The notes below the pieces were generated by a model that saw only the letters and a program-made list of their open reading frames with translations, did not search any database and was not told the origin of the DNA. Both the position numbers and the translations under genes were made by a program. This document shows, piece by piece, positions 23,201 through 35,200 of a stretch of DNA of 64,000 bases (its first letter is position 1; every line of letters starts with the position of its first letter). The DNA comes from Apteryx mantelli (Eukaryota; Chordata; Aves; Apterygiformes; Apterygidae). The stretch spans positions 18,184,001 to 18,248,000 of the forward strand of contig NC_089994.1 in assembly GCF_036417845.1 (NCBI RefSeq). The letters run 5' to 3'.

Positions 23201-26200
23201 GTTGATAAACGCTTTCCTTAAAGATAGGCATATGCTTAGTGCCATTGAGATGCAATATTCATTCAGGAATTAACTAAAGCAACACATAATTAATCTGCTC
23301 TCTTAGGTGTTTGTGTTTTATTAAGTCAAGGCTTTATATTACATTGAAGAGCACTTTTCTCAGCAAACCAGAAAAATTACCACAAACCAAACGGCTGGAG
23401 AGTCTTGCTCAGCATACAAGCTGTCCTCTCCCCTCTCTCTCCTTCCCGATTTGTAGAGGTATTTTATCCAGGTACCAAGACATCCAAGGCCAGTATGTTC
23501 ATCACCCCAACTGAGTGTGGCCTTTGGCTGCTGCATAACAGCCTATTGCTACATTAATGTGCTAAATTGAGAATGAGATACTCAAGTAAGGCACGTGAGG
23601 AGCTGGTTAACACCTGCTGTGTGTAGGGGATGGAAAACAGGAGATCTTTCTAATATCTGAAGCGTCTGAAGACAGTTTTAAAGGCAGGAGTGTCTTGGGT
23701 GCAGGAGAGCCCTTGACCACCCTGATGAAAGCCAGACGCTGCCTGATCTGTGATCAGTGGAGTTTCTTTTCTTTAAAAGGAATATGGTGGTAGCTCTGAA
23801 AGAGCTGTCTATCCGCGGGGATTTCAGGACCACAGTTGAATATCTGATTAAGGTGTTGGAGACGGAGAGCTTTCAGAACAACGAGATAGATACTGGCTGG
23901 CTGGACCATCTGATTGCAGAGAAAGTGCAGGTGGGAGACACTGGCCTCTTGGCTTCTCCCTTTTGCTCATCCCTTGGGTTGCCTCACCCATTATGTTAGG
24001 AAACCTCGTTATTTGTCATTTTTCCCTTTCCTAGGCTGAGAAGCCAGACACAATGTTAGGTGTTGTTTGCGGCGCCCTGAATGTTGCGGATGCTGCGTTT
24101 AGGACCTGTATGACCGATTTCCTGCACTCGCTGGAAAGGTACGGTGCTGGCAGAGCGGAGGGAGATGCCTGCACTGGGGCGTTATGAAACCCAAGGGGGG
24201 GGTCTTGCCTTTGCCGTCTGTGCAGTGGGAGCACGTGCCCTAAAGGGTTGCTCCCAACGGCTGGTGTCTTGCAGGATCTGGCCTGTGGGTGTAGAGACCT
24301 GACTCTTGCTCTTAAAACCTTGCTTCGTCTCTCTGGGCTGTCCTCCTTTTCCCCTCTCCTCCTTGTCTGGGCAGGCTGTAAACACTTCCCAAATTGAGGC
24401 AATGCCCACCCTGAACTTGAGCTGCACACCAGGTCCAGAGCCAGGCTGCACCTCTAGACAATTTAATAGAAAGAGAAATAAAGGTATTTGCTATAGATCA
24501 CAAGGTTTTGGTATCTCAGATGTCACTATCTGTTGGAGGGAAAAAACAGTTCCATGCAGTTATGAAAATAGAGCTTTCAAAGGGAAGTGGCTTGCTTGAT
24601 TGCAGCTTGCTTTTGTTTTTGTACTCAAGAACATCAAGGTTATTCCTCTGGCCTTGGAGGACGCTGGGGACTCTCCCACATTTCACTATCTGAGTGTGCT
24701 TTGTCAGTGTCTGGACTGACTCCGGATGCCTTTTTAAGAAGCAGTCGCATGGGTGCTTTAAAGTGGAAGTCTGCTCCCCTCTGTGGTCACCTTCGCAGCC
24801 TTCCCTGCTTGGGCCCAGGCGGATCTAAACCGGCTCTTGGCTCTGAGCGTGCTGAACGTCATGAGCACATTCAAGCAACGCCTCGCTGTGACATCTGACA
24901 CACTTGGCTCCCTGCGCTCGCTTTAGGCCAGCACTTGCAAACAAAAAATACTTCCAAATTCTTCTGGTGTCTGACCTTATCCTCATGTTTCAGAGGTCAG
25001 GTGCTGCCAGCAGCTTCCCTGCTGAACATTGTTGACGTGGAGCTCATCTACGAAGGTGTGAAGTATGTTCTCCAGGTAAAGACTGTGCTGTGCTCTTTCC
25101 AAACTTGCTGCAATGTTGGCCTGGGCCAACACATGCTTTTCACAAGGATAAATGCTACAATGTGGAAAAATGCAATAATAAGAGGTTGCCCTTTAAAAAT
25201 ATGTAATGTAAAAATTAGATTGACTATCCTTTTGCACCTGACAGGCATTTTCATATATCCTGTTGCCTTTGTCCTTGAGTTTAATAAGATCCCCTTTTCT
25301 TGCTTTTAAACCCGGTTAGTTGAGCTCTACTTAAATAACTCGCTCCTCACAACAGAAGCAGCTGTTTACTAAAGAGCTCAGCAGATGCAGAACAAGGCCG
25401 CTGTCTCCAGCCCTTGACGGCTAGCACAGCAGTCAGCGAAGCGCAGGCCCCGTCCCACCGCTGCGCGTGGCAGAGCACAGCTTCTGCGTGGGCCGTAGCA
25501 GAGATGCGTGTGCCATGTGCCTAGGAGACGCTCATCAGCAACCTGCTGTTCCCACCACCCTCAGCGAAGGTGGTTGTACGCGTTTTAGATGTTTGCCTTG
25601 AAGGATCTCTCTGGGTGCTGCTCGCAGGTTGCCCGCCAGTCGCTGACGACATACGTCATTATAATGAATAGCACGCACATAGAGATAGACGTGCACCGGC
25701 TGAACGACGGGGGGCTGCTGCTCTCCTACAACGGCAACAGCTACACTACCTACGTGAAGGAAGAGATCGACAAGTACGTCAATCTCGCCGAGCCCTCACC
25801 TGCTGGGCAAGGCGCCTTCCAAGCTGGCGAGCAGACGGCCAGTCGGTCTAGCAGTGAGAAATTTCCCTCTCCTTCAGATACCGAATCACCATCGGGAACA
25901 AAACGTGCGACTTTGAGAAGGAGAAAGATCCAACCGTGCTGCGATCGCCCTCTGCGGGGAAGCTGCTGCAGTACCTGGTGGAAGATGGAGGCCACATCAC
26001 GGAAGGGAATGTTTTCGCAGAGATAGAGGTAAGTGCAGAAGAGCACGGAGAAGTCCCTGGAGCCTGGGGCTTCCCGTTCCCATGGGCCTTAAGCCGGCAT
26101 GGGTCTATTACATGATTAAAAATCAAACCCGCCAATATTTAATGTCCGCAATGAAGCTTCGGTGTCCAAGGCGCTTTGCGGTGCGCGTGGTGCTCGCTCG

Positions 26201-29200
26201 CTGCATTCTGTGAATATCCCACTGATCCTCATGCAGGTGATGAAAATTATTATGACCCTGTCGGTGGAGGAGTCTGGCCGTGTACGTTATGTAAAGCGTC
26301 CAGGAGCGTTGCTGGAGGCCGGCTGCATTATAGCCAGGCTCGAGTTAGACGATCCCACCAAAGTGAAACCTGTGAGTATTTCTGCTGGGAGTGAACCGCG
26401 TTGCCGTACTGCTTTCTCCTCTGCCTGCTCCCCGTGACCCTCGCCTGCCTCTGCTTCCAAGGCATTTTGCTCACTTGGCGTCTGAAGGCAGCGCTGTGCC
26501 ACGCGGGGACTTGGCAGGGCTCTGGAGATGCTTGCTCAAGGGCCAACAGCAGAGGAGCCGCATTAGGCTAGGGCATGCTGTGGGGGGGGCACAAGTGGCT
26601 GTGCGGCGTCCTTGAACCGGCTGCGTTAGAGCTTGGGCAGCTTCTCTGCATGCCACAGCGTTGTGCTGCACAAGCATCCTGTGAACACTTACCCGTATGT
26701 AGAGGTTGCTGTGAGGCAAGTTCTTAGTATAATGTTCTGTCCACATCTGTAGCTGCTCTTCATCTTTCTCACGATGGGTGCGATGGCAGAGATGTGAATG
26801 CTGACCGTTAGGAGCTTCCTCTGTATTTAATCAAAAGCAGAAGCCGGACAGGCTGGTGCTGTTTTCTCCATGGCTGTTAGACAACTGCAGCTTTCTGGCT
26901 GCTCATTTAACTTCAGCAAAGATCTGGGTCAGCTTGCTTCTCCGATGTTCATGAGTGCCCGTTCTTTCCCTGCGTCTCGGGCAGGCTCAGCCGTTTACAG
27001 GAGGCCTCCCGACCCAGCAGACCCTGCCCATCATCGGGGAGAAGCTGCATCAGGTTCTGCGCGATGTGCTGGACAATCTCATCAACATCATGAACGGCTA
27101 CTGCCTGCCAGAGCCCTACTTCAGCGCCAAGGTAGATGCCTCGGAGTGCTGCCTTCTCCTCTGGGTCCCAAGGCAATTTAATGGGGATGCTGGTGCAGTT
27201 AACATTCGGTGGTCTAGTCTTCTTGGCCTGTTCGCTGGGACAGCGAGACCTGCCCCTCGGCTTTCCAGGGAGAGCTGGTGGGTGCAAGCAGTGCAGCCCT
27301 TTGTGTCCTGTAGGTAAAGGAGTGGGTGGTCAAGCTGATGAATACCCTGCGGGATCCCTCCCTGCCTCTCCTGGAGCTTCAGGAAATCATGACAAGCATT
27401 TCCGGAAGAATCCCCCTTTCCGTGGAGAAGTCGATAAGGAAGGTGATGGCGCAGTACGCCAGTAACATCACCTCCGTGCTGTGCCGGTTTCCCAGCCAGC
27501 AGGTGAGTGGTACAAGGGGGAGTCTCAGTTCCTCACCAACATAGTCATTGCTTCCCCTAAATTGGTCCGGCCGGAGCTTCTCTTTGAGCTCTGTCCACTG
27601 CCCAAGGCTGCTGCATTCCTGCGCCTCAGCCATTCCTGAATGTGTGTCTGGTTGTGCCCTTGCTCTGGCAGATTGCAAACGTGCTGGACAGCCACGCGGC
27701 CACGCTCCAGAGGAAGGCAGAGCGGGAGGTCTTCTTCATGAACACGCAGAGCATCGTGCAGCTGGTGCAGAGGTGAGCAGTCGCAGGGCTGCGTCCCGTT
27801 CTGCCATGGGGACGTGCCCGCAGCGCGGTCTGTGAAGCCAGCGTTAATCGTGGCCTTCCCTGCCGTCATCAAGCTGCCTGCTCTGTGCAGGGAGGACTGG
27901 CTGCTCCTCGCAGCATGGTCAGACCCTCCTGCTTCCCCCAGGTACCGCAGCGGCATCCGGGGCTACATGAAGTCGGTTGTGCTGGACCTGCTGCGACGGT
28001 ACTTGCAAGTGGAGATGCAGTTCCAGCAAGGTCAGGGAAGGGGGGGGCTTCTTTGCCCCAGCCGGTGCTGGGTGGCGGCGGGGGAGCAGGGCTAATGGCA
28101 CGGTGCCTGCTGTCTTCCTCAGCTCACTATGACAAGTGTGTCATCAGTCTGAGGGAGCAGTACAAGCCTGACATGACCCAGGTGCTGGAACGCATCTTCT
28201 CACATGCCCAGGTGGCAAAGAAGAACCTGCTGGTGACTATGTTAATTGTGAGTAGATGGGGCAGGAACGCCCTGTGTCCAGAGATGTCAAGAAATAAAGA
28301 CTTGCAGAGAGTGTCCCTGCAGGCAGTGTCCTCAAAGGCTCCCGTTTTGCCCAAGCTCCTGCTCTTTTGTAGCAGAGGCCCCTTGAGGTGTTACAGAAGT
28401 AAAAGGAGTGTGTGAGCGGCTTCCTGGGCAAAGAGGATGGATGGGACGTTGCACCCTTGCTGGAGGGGTGGCCCAGAGCAACAGCAGGGCATGGCGCAGC
28501 AAGCATGCTGTGGGGTGCTTGCTGCACACTGAGGCTTTCAGAGGCCCTGACCTTATTTCATCTGCTTCGCAGACAAGTAAGCCAAGGCAAGCTTTAAATC
28601 CCTCCTTGCCTAGGCACTAGATTTGGGATAGGACTTGGTTGCTCCTGGTACTCGTCCTGACTGCAACCTTCAGGCCTGCCTCCCCTTGCATCCGTGTGCT
28701 TTGGGCTGTAAAGCTAGCGGATGATAAACTGCTTTGCTCTCCTGTTTAATACATTCCCAGGGTTTGCGTTTTGTTTTCAAGCTTCTTTCTTGATGTGTTT
28801 GGCTGCTTCATTAATAGAACGTTATTTTCCCTCTTCTGCGTTGCGCTTCTGCACTTGGTTTTCAGAACAGCATTTTGCCCATTTTCGAGACCTGGGTTTC
28901 TTCCCCGTTCCCTGCCCTGCCTCAGCGCAGCGCCAGGGATGCAGGGGAAGGTTTTGCTCTGTGGTGAGCGGGAGGGACCAGCTTCTGGGAGGTTTTGCTC
29001 CTGCCCTTGCAGGACCAGCTGTGCGGCCGGGACCCCACGCTGACGGACGAGCTGACGGCCATCCTCAACGAGCTGACGCAGCTCAGCAAGACGGAGCACT
29101 CCAAAGTGGCGCTGCGAGCCAGGCAGGTCAGCGAGCGCCGCACCGGACCCCCGGCCTCGGCGGGCTCCCCGCACACTCCCAGCCACCGTCTCCCCCTTCC

Positions 29201-32200
29201 AGGTGCTGATCGCCTCTCACCTGCCCTCCTACGAGCTGAGGCACAACCAGGTGGAGTCCATATTCCTGTCTGCCATCGACATGTACGGACACGAGTACTG
29301 CCCTGAAAACCTGAAGGTTGGAAATCTCATACTTTCAGCAGAGGGAATTTTACTTTCCAGACAAGCGTTTTGGCTGGCTTTGGTGAGGAAGTCTGGTCTG
29401 CAAGCCACTTAGTTTTAAAACTAAGCCTGAAAGGCATTTAAAGTCTTGCAGCATTGGCTAGTAATGTTAGCGTGGGTGCAGACCAGAGGAGACGATTGTT
29501 GCCAATGAAGACCATGTCCCCTCCCCTTCTGCCCCGTGTTTGGAGGGAGGGGGGATCACGTGAGGGTTCCTCATGGCAAGCTGGTGCTGGGTGTCTAGAA
29601 GTACCTCAAAGGGCTCGTCGCTCTCCTGCCCTCGTGTCTGGACTGGAGTAACCCAAGTGGGACATTCTTTCCCCATGGATGTGATGGGGTTTTGGGGGTC
29701 CCACCTCATCCCTGCCCTGAATTCTGTTTTTTTCCCCTTAGAAACTGATCCTCTCAGAAACCACCATCTTCGATGTGCTTCCCATTTTCTTCTACCACAC
29801 CAACCAGGTGGTGCGCATGGCAGCGCTAGAGGTAAGGGCCGGAGGGGACTCTTCTTGGTGAGCCGGGGGGGGACACAGCAGGAGCACGCTTGCCACCGAG
29901 AGAGCTGTGCCCTTGTCACAGCCGCTGTGTCATATCAAGGTTGTTGTGTGCATTGCAGGAGAGAGCACCTGCAATTTTAACCTTCCTGCCTCCCCATCCT
30001 TTCTCCAGGTGTACGTGAGGCGTGGATATATCGCTTATGAGCTGAACAGCCTGCAGCACCGCCAGCTCTCGGATGGCACCTGTGTGGTGGAGTTTCAGTT
30101 CATGCTGCCATCATCCCATCCAAATAGGTAGGAGAGGTCATCACGCAGTTTCTAACCTGTTTCTGCCAGTCCCTAGCTTTGCCAGTGGACGCAATCCTTT
30201 TCGCGAAGCTGTTAATTCATTTTTCTTTGTTTCTGCCAAGTGGGAGGGCTCTCAGAGGAAACTAATAAACCTTCCTCAGGCTGAGCTCAAGCTTCCCTGG
30301 ATGGACTTTAATTAAAGCCTCTCTCAGCTGGCCTGTCGTGTGCAGGCAGTCTGGCTGTTGTCCATGCAAATGCCCGCTGTTCAATGCTCTGATCTTGGCG
30401 ACTGTGGTTCCCCCACCTTGACCAGCTGGAGAGGGGAACTTCCTTTTTTGGCACGTGAGGATGATTTTTTTGCCGCTGCCAAAGTGCTTTACCAAACATG
30501 GCTATTGTACTCTCAGCCTCTGCCCCCCTCCTCTCGTGCTCTGGTTGCTGGCAGCTGCACTTTTACCTCCTGCCAGCAGAGCAAGATGCCCCCTCTCTAA
30601 CAGAAGGTATCGGCTGGCTGGACAACAGCTGTGAGTTGTGCCTCACTCCTCCAGCTGAATGGATAGCGCTCTGGAGCCTAAAATCCTCTGAAAGGTGGGT
30701 AACGAGAGGAGTAGCAATGCAAACTGGTATAGAAGGCAAGAGGAGAGCTGTTCTTGGCTGGGCCTGATGGGAGATGAAGCAGACTTGGCATGAGTTTCAC
30801 TTGGAAGTGTTGGTTTAGTTGCTGTCACCAGGCACCTGGGTATCGCCTGTCCTGCAGACACCTTTGCCCAAGCAGTCTGTAGGCACAGATGTCTGGGATG
30901 AGCAAAAGCCAGGCTCTTGCTTCCTCCCCCTTTGGCCTAAGCTGTCGTATTCAGAGCTCTGTCACTGCAGACAAATGGCTGGTGTTTACCAACTCCGAGC
31001 AAAACTGTCGATCAGTAAGGAGTCGGTCTGCCCAGGACGCTGGCAGAGCAGACGCCTTCCAGCCCAACAGAGAGGGATTTCCTGCAGCTAATCCTTTCTT
31101 TTTGCTTTGCAAAATGAGTGTTGTTGCCTGGCCAAGCAGCTCCTGTGACAGTTCTTGCGTTGGCAGAGGAGCGGTGCCTCCTCCCATGTCTGATGGCTGC
31201 CTTGTTCGTGCAGGATGTCTGTCCCCGTCAGCATCTCGAACCCGGACCTGGCCCGGCACAGCACCGAGCTGTTCATGGACAGCGGCTTTTCCCCCCTGAG
31301 TCAGAGGATGGGAGCTATGGTCGCCTTTGACAGATTTGAGGATTTCACAAGGTAGGCAAGCGGAGGAGCTGCGCCCAGCCAGTCATTGCACGTACCTTTT
31401 GGGTGCTGCTGCAGTCACTGTAGGGTAGAAGTTGGTGGCAGACCCAAAGCCACTGGCAGCTGGGCAGTGCTTGGAGCAGCTCCCAGTTCTTGCCACAGTC
31501 AGTGGTCAGGGGCAGGTGATATTTTCAGCATGACAGTTGCTTAGTGAGGACATGGTATGTCACTTGGACATGTGTGGAAACACTCTTTAAATTCATGCAA
31601 TTCCTGCAGGCCTGGGGGGGTGCTTGCCTGGCACTCATGAAGTATTTCTGTGTCATAAAATACAAGCACTTCAGAGCTGTATTTCATGGTGTTTGGATCT
31701 GGCCACTTGCTGGTGGAGCCCGGGTGCTCAGTGAGGGAATCCAGCTGAGCTGGCCTGTGACCCTGGGATGGTTTGTTAGTGTCTGAACCCCTGCTAGCGC
31801 GGGTCCTTGGAGCTGTTGCCTTTGGCATGACATGGATATGGAAGTGCTGACTTGTCACCCTGTCCCCCATCCCTCGATTTGGCTCCTGGCAGGAACTTCG
31901 ATGAAGTGATCTCCTGCTTCGCAGATCTGCCTTTAGAGAGCTCCCTGTTCAGCGAGGCACGAGCCACCATCTATGATGAAGAGGACTCCAAGGTGGGTGT
32001 GACACTGTTCCTGACTCCCCTGGGGAGGTACAGGACAGCAGTGGTGCCGCTGAGCCAAAACATGAGGATTTACTGTGGGGTTTCATTGCCAGAACATCCG
32101 AGAGGAGCCAATCCACATCCTCAACGTTGTGCTCAGATGTGCGGACCACCTGGAGGATGAAGAGCTGGTGCCGATCTTCAGAGCCTTTGCCCAGTCCAAG

Positions 32201-35200
32201 GTCCGTTGCACAGCTGCAGATCTGGCACGCGTGTGTAGTGCTTTGAAGCCCCTTTGAAGGCTGTGTTAGCACACCCCCGACAGCCTGTTGATTGTGTTTG
32301 CTTCCTTGGTGAAGGTATCTAAACCTCTCTTGAGGTCGGTGGGGGTCTTTTCTGTGCCGTGACACTGTCTTCTGTTTCCATGTAGAGAAACATCCTTGTT
32401 GACTATGGTCTGCGGAGAATCACGTTCTTAATTGCCCAGCAGGTCAGTAGATACAGAACTGCTAAATGGCAGAGTTACTTTAGGCATGCTGTGCTTCTGT
32501 GTCCCTAAAGGTCAGCCAGTAGTTATGTCTGTAAGTACCTTATAGACGTAGTATTGAGTGACAGCTGCAGCCAAACATCAGGAGGAAAAGGCAGGAATTA
32601 ATTAACAAGGGAGCCAGTGAATGACTTAGCTCCTGTATTAGCATTTATGCTAAACCTTAGTAATGTGCGATTCTTGCTTTGTCACTTCATAACTTTCAGT
32701 TGTCTTTAAAAGGCATGTGTTATTTCCAGTTTCCCCCTCTTTTGGGGAAGGAGGAAACCTGTAGGGTTTCCCTTCTTGCCCTTCTGGTGAATTCACCGAA
32801 AATCAGAAAGAGCCTCTGTCTGTCTCTGATGCCAGGACTCACGTGCCACTGTCTTGTCTTTCCCTTTTTGCTCTAGAGAGAATTCCCAAAGTTTTTTACG
32901 TTCAGAGCGAGAGACGAGGTAAGAGCCGTTGACCAGAGATGTAACCAGCTCCGAGACCGTTCTGGAAGTGGAGTCTGGCCCCGTGTCACCTGGCCAGGAG
33001 CTTGCTCACTCCTCTCCGCTGTGTAACAGTTTGCAGAGGACCGCATTTATCGGCATCTGGAGCCAGCCCTGGCCTTCCAGCTGGAGCTGAGCCGCATGCG
33101 TAACTTCGACCTGACGGCTATTCCCTGCGCCAACCACAAGATGCACCTCTACCTGGGGGCTGCCAAAGTGCAGGCAGGCACCGAGGCCACCGACTACCGG
33201 TTTTTCATCCGTGCCATCGTACGACACTCGGATCTAATCACCAAGGCAAGGTGGCACAGGGTCCCAAGCCCCTGCTTGTGCAGTGGAAGCAGAGGTGTCG
33301 CTGCTTTGCTGGGCAGTTCTTGGGGATCTGAGCGGGGTGGGGGAGGCCGAGGCCGTGGTTTGCTCGCCCCGAGTACTTTGATGGAGGCAGTTGCGCTTTG
33401 GGCACAGAGGTTTTTCTGCCCCATGCATGAGCTCCCTCGTGCCCCATGTGCTGCAGGAGGCCTCCTTCGAGTACCTGCAGAACGAGGGCGAGCGGCTGCT
33501 CCTGGAAGCGATGGATGAGCTGGAGGTGGCCTTCAACAACACGACTGTCCGCACCGACTGTAACCACATCTTCCTCAACTTCGTGCCGACGGTTGTCATG
33601 GACCCCTCCAAGGTGAGTTTCTCGGCGGTCCCGCTTCCCTTTGCGATACGGGGGTCGCCTGCCTCTCTGTAAAGTGTCTGTGCCTGGGGGCAGCTCCAGG
33701 CTGCTTCGCACAGGTCGTACGGCCAGAGGTGTCTTGGTGCAGCGCTGATCTGAGGATGGAGATAGCATCTTCCCTCCTGCTCGATACCACTGAGCAGGCA
33801 GGCTGCTGGCCCTTCTCCTGCCCACCACGCTGGGAGGCCCTGCCTTGGCTGGGGGGTGGATTCAGCAGCCCCTGGGAGGCCCCTGCAGCTTATTTTCTGT
33901 GTCACACCTTTGCTGTGGGCAGGGGACAGAGAGGCCGTTTGCTGGGGAGGTGCTAAGATTTCCTGCTTAGGACTTAATTGGCACTTTACGCAAGGACTTG
34001 GGCAGATGGACAGCTTGCTGCTGGTGCGAGGCGGGCAGCAGGCTCCTCTCCCCCAGCAGGACACAGCCTGAAGGGGGATTTTGTGTCCATTCAGGCAAAC
34101 GTGGGGCACTGTTTTTCCTTATTCCCAGCAGAGAGGCTGGATGGCAGCACCAGCCTCTGGGGAGGGATGGAGAGAAGGAAGGGGCTTGCCCAAAGCAAAT
34201 CTGAAGTGGCTCTTCGGGGTGGAGATATGACGGGCATGCTCTGGGCTTGAGTGCACGGTGTCCTGAGCCTGCCAGCACGGGGACTCACCGTCTGCCTTCC
34301 TGCGCCCAGATCGAGGAGTCAGTGCGCTCCATGGTGATGCGCTACGGGAGCCGGCTCTGGAAGCTCCGGGTCCTGCAGGCCGAGGTGAAGATCAACATCC
34401 GGCTGACACCGACCATGGCGGCGATCCCCATCCGCCTCTTCCTGACCAACGAGTCCGGCTACTACCTGGACATCAGCCTCTACAAGGAAGTGAGGGACCT
34501 CAGCACTGGGAATGTGAGTGCCGTGCAGATAGATGCTGGTAGCTAGCAGAAACCCGACCGTGAGTGCCCAGCCCCTGAAACGCTCCCGCCCCGCAGCACC
34601 GCTTCAGCAGCTGGTGCTCCTCTATTTGAGCACAAACAAGCATCCGCTACAGCAAAGCATTCGGGGACTTCTGCATAAACCACCCCCATGCTGATCCGTC
34701 TCCCAGATCTTGGAGTCGCCGCTCCGGCGCCCTATACAGCAGCGTTTCCAGGGCCTGCCAGGTTTCGTCCCCTTGTGCGCTGCAGCCATCTGGGCACCTC
34801 GGAGTGATGCTCTGCTCCAGAAGTGGTGCTGAGCCCCAGGGCTGTTGCTGGCATGTAACCAAGTGGCTTTTGGTCTGGGAGACAGAGAGCAGCATTGGGG
34901 TGTTACTGGTACTTGCAGCACAGTGGTTTTCCATGCAGTCTGTCCCCTCCATAAGGAGGTGCGGGATGGAAAATCATGTTGTCATTCGGTCAGGTAGAGC
35001 CATGGACACAAGCAGCTTGGCCAGGCAGATCTAACCAGCGCTCTGGGCCCTGCAAGGCTCTTGCACCTTAACTTTGCAGAGAGCGATTTGCCTGCATGCT
35101 GCAGAAAGAGTCAGCTCTCTGCCTTTCCTCCCAGATCATGTTTCAGTCCTACGGAGACAAGCACGGGCCGCAGCACGGGATGCTCATTAACACACCGTAC

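Noticed and set aside
33246-33256. Conventional GT donor a few bases downstream of exon 33
   Set aside because: Using that GT would add five bases and shift the frame relative to exon 34, which starts in phase 0; the GC donor keeps the conserved protein.
33234-34109. 291-codon open frame on the minus strand
   Set aside because: It is antisense to ACACB exon 34 and flanking intron. Its composition is that of a GC-rich shadow frame, and no family or splice logic supports it.
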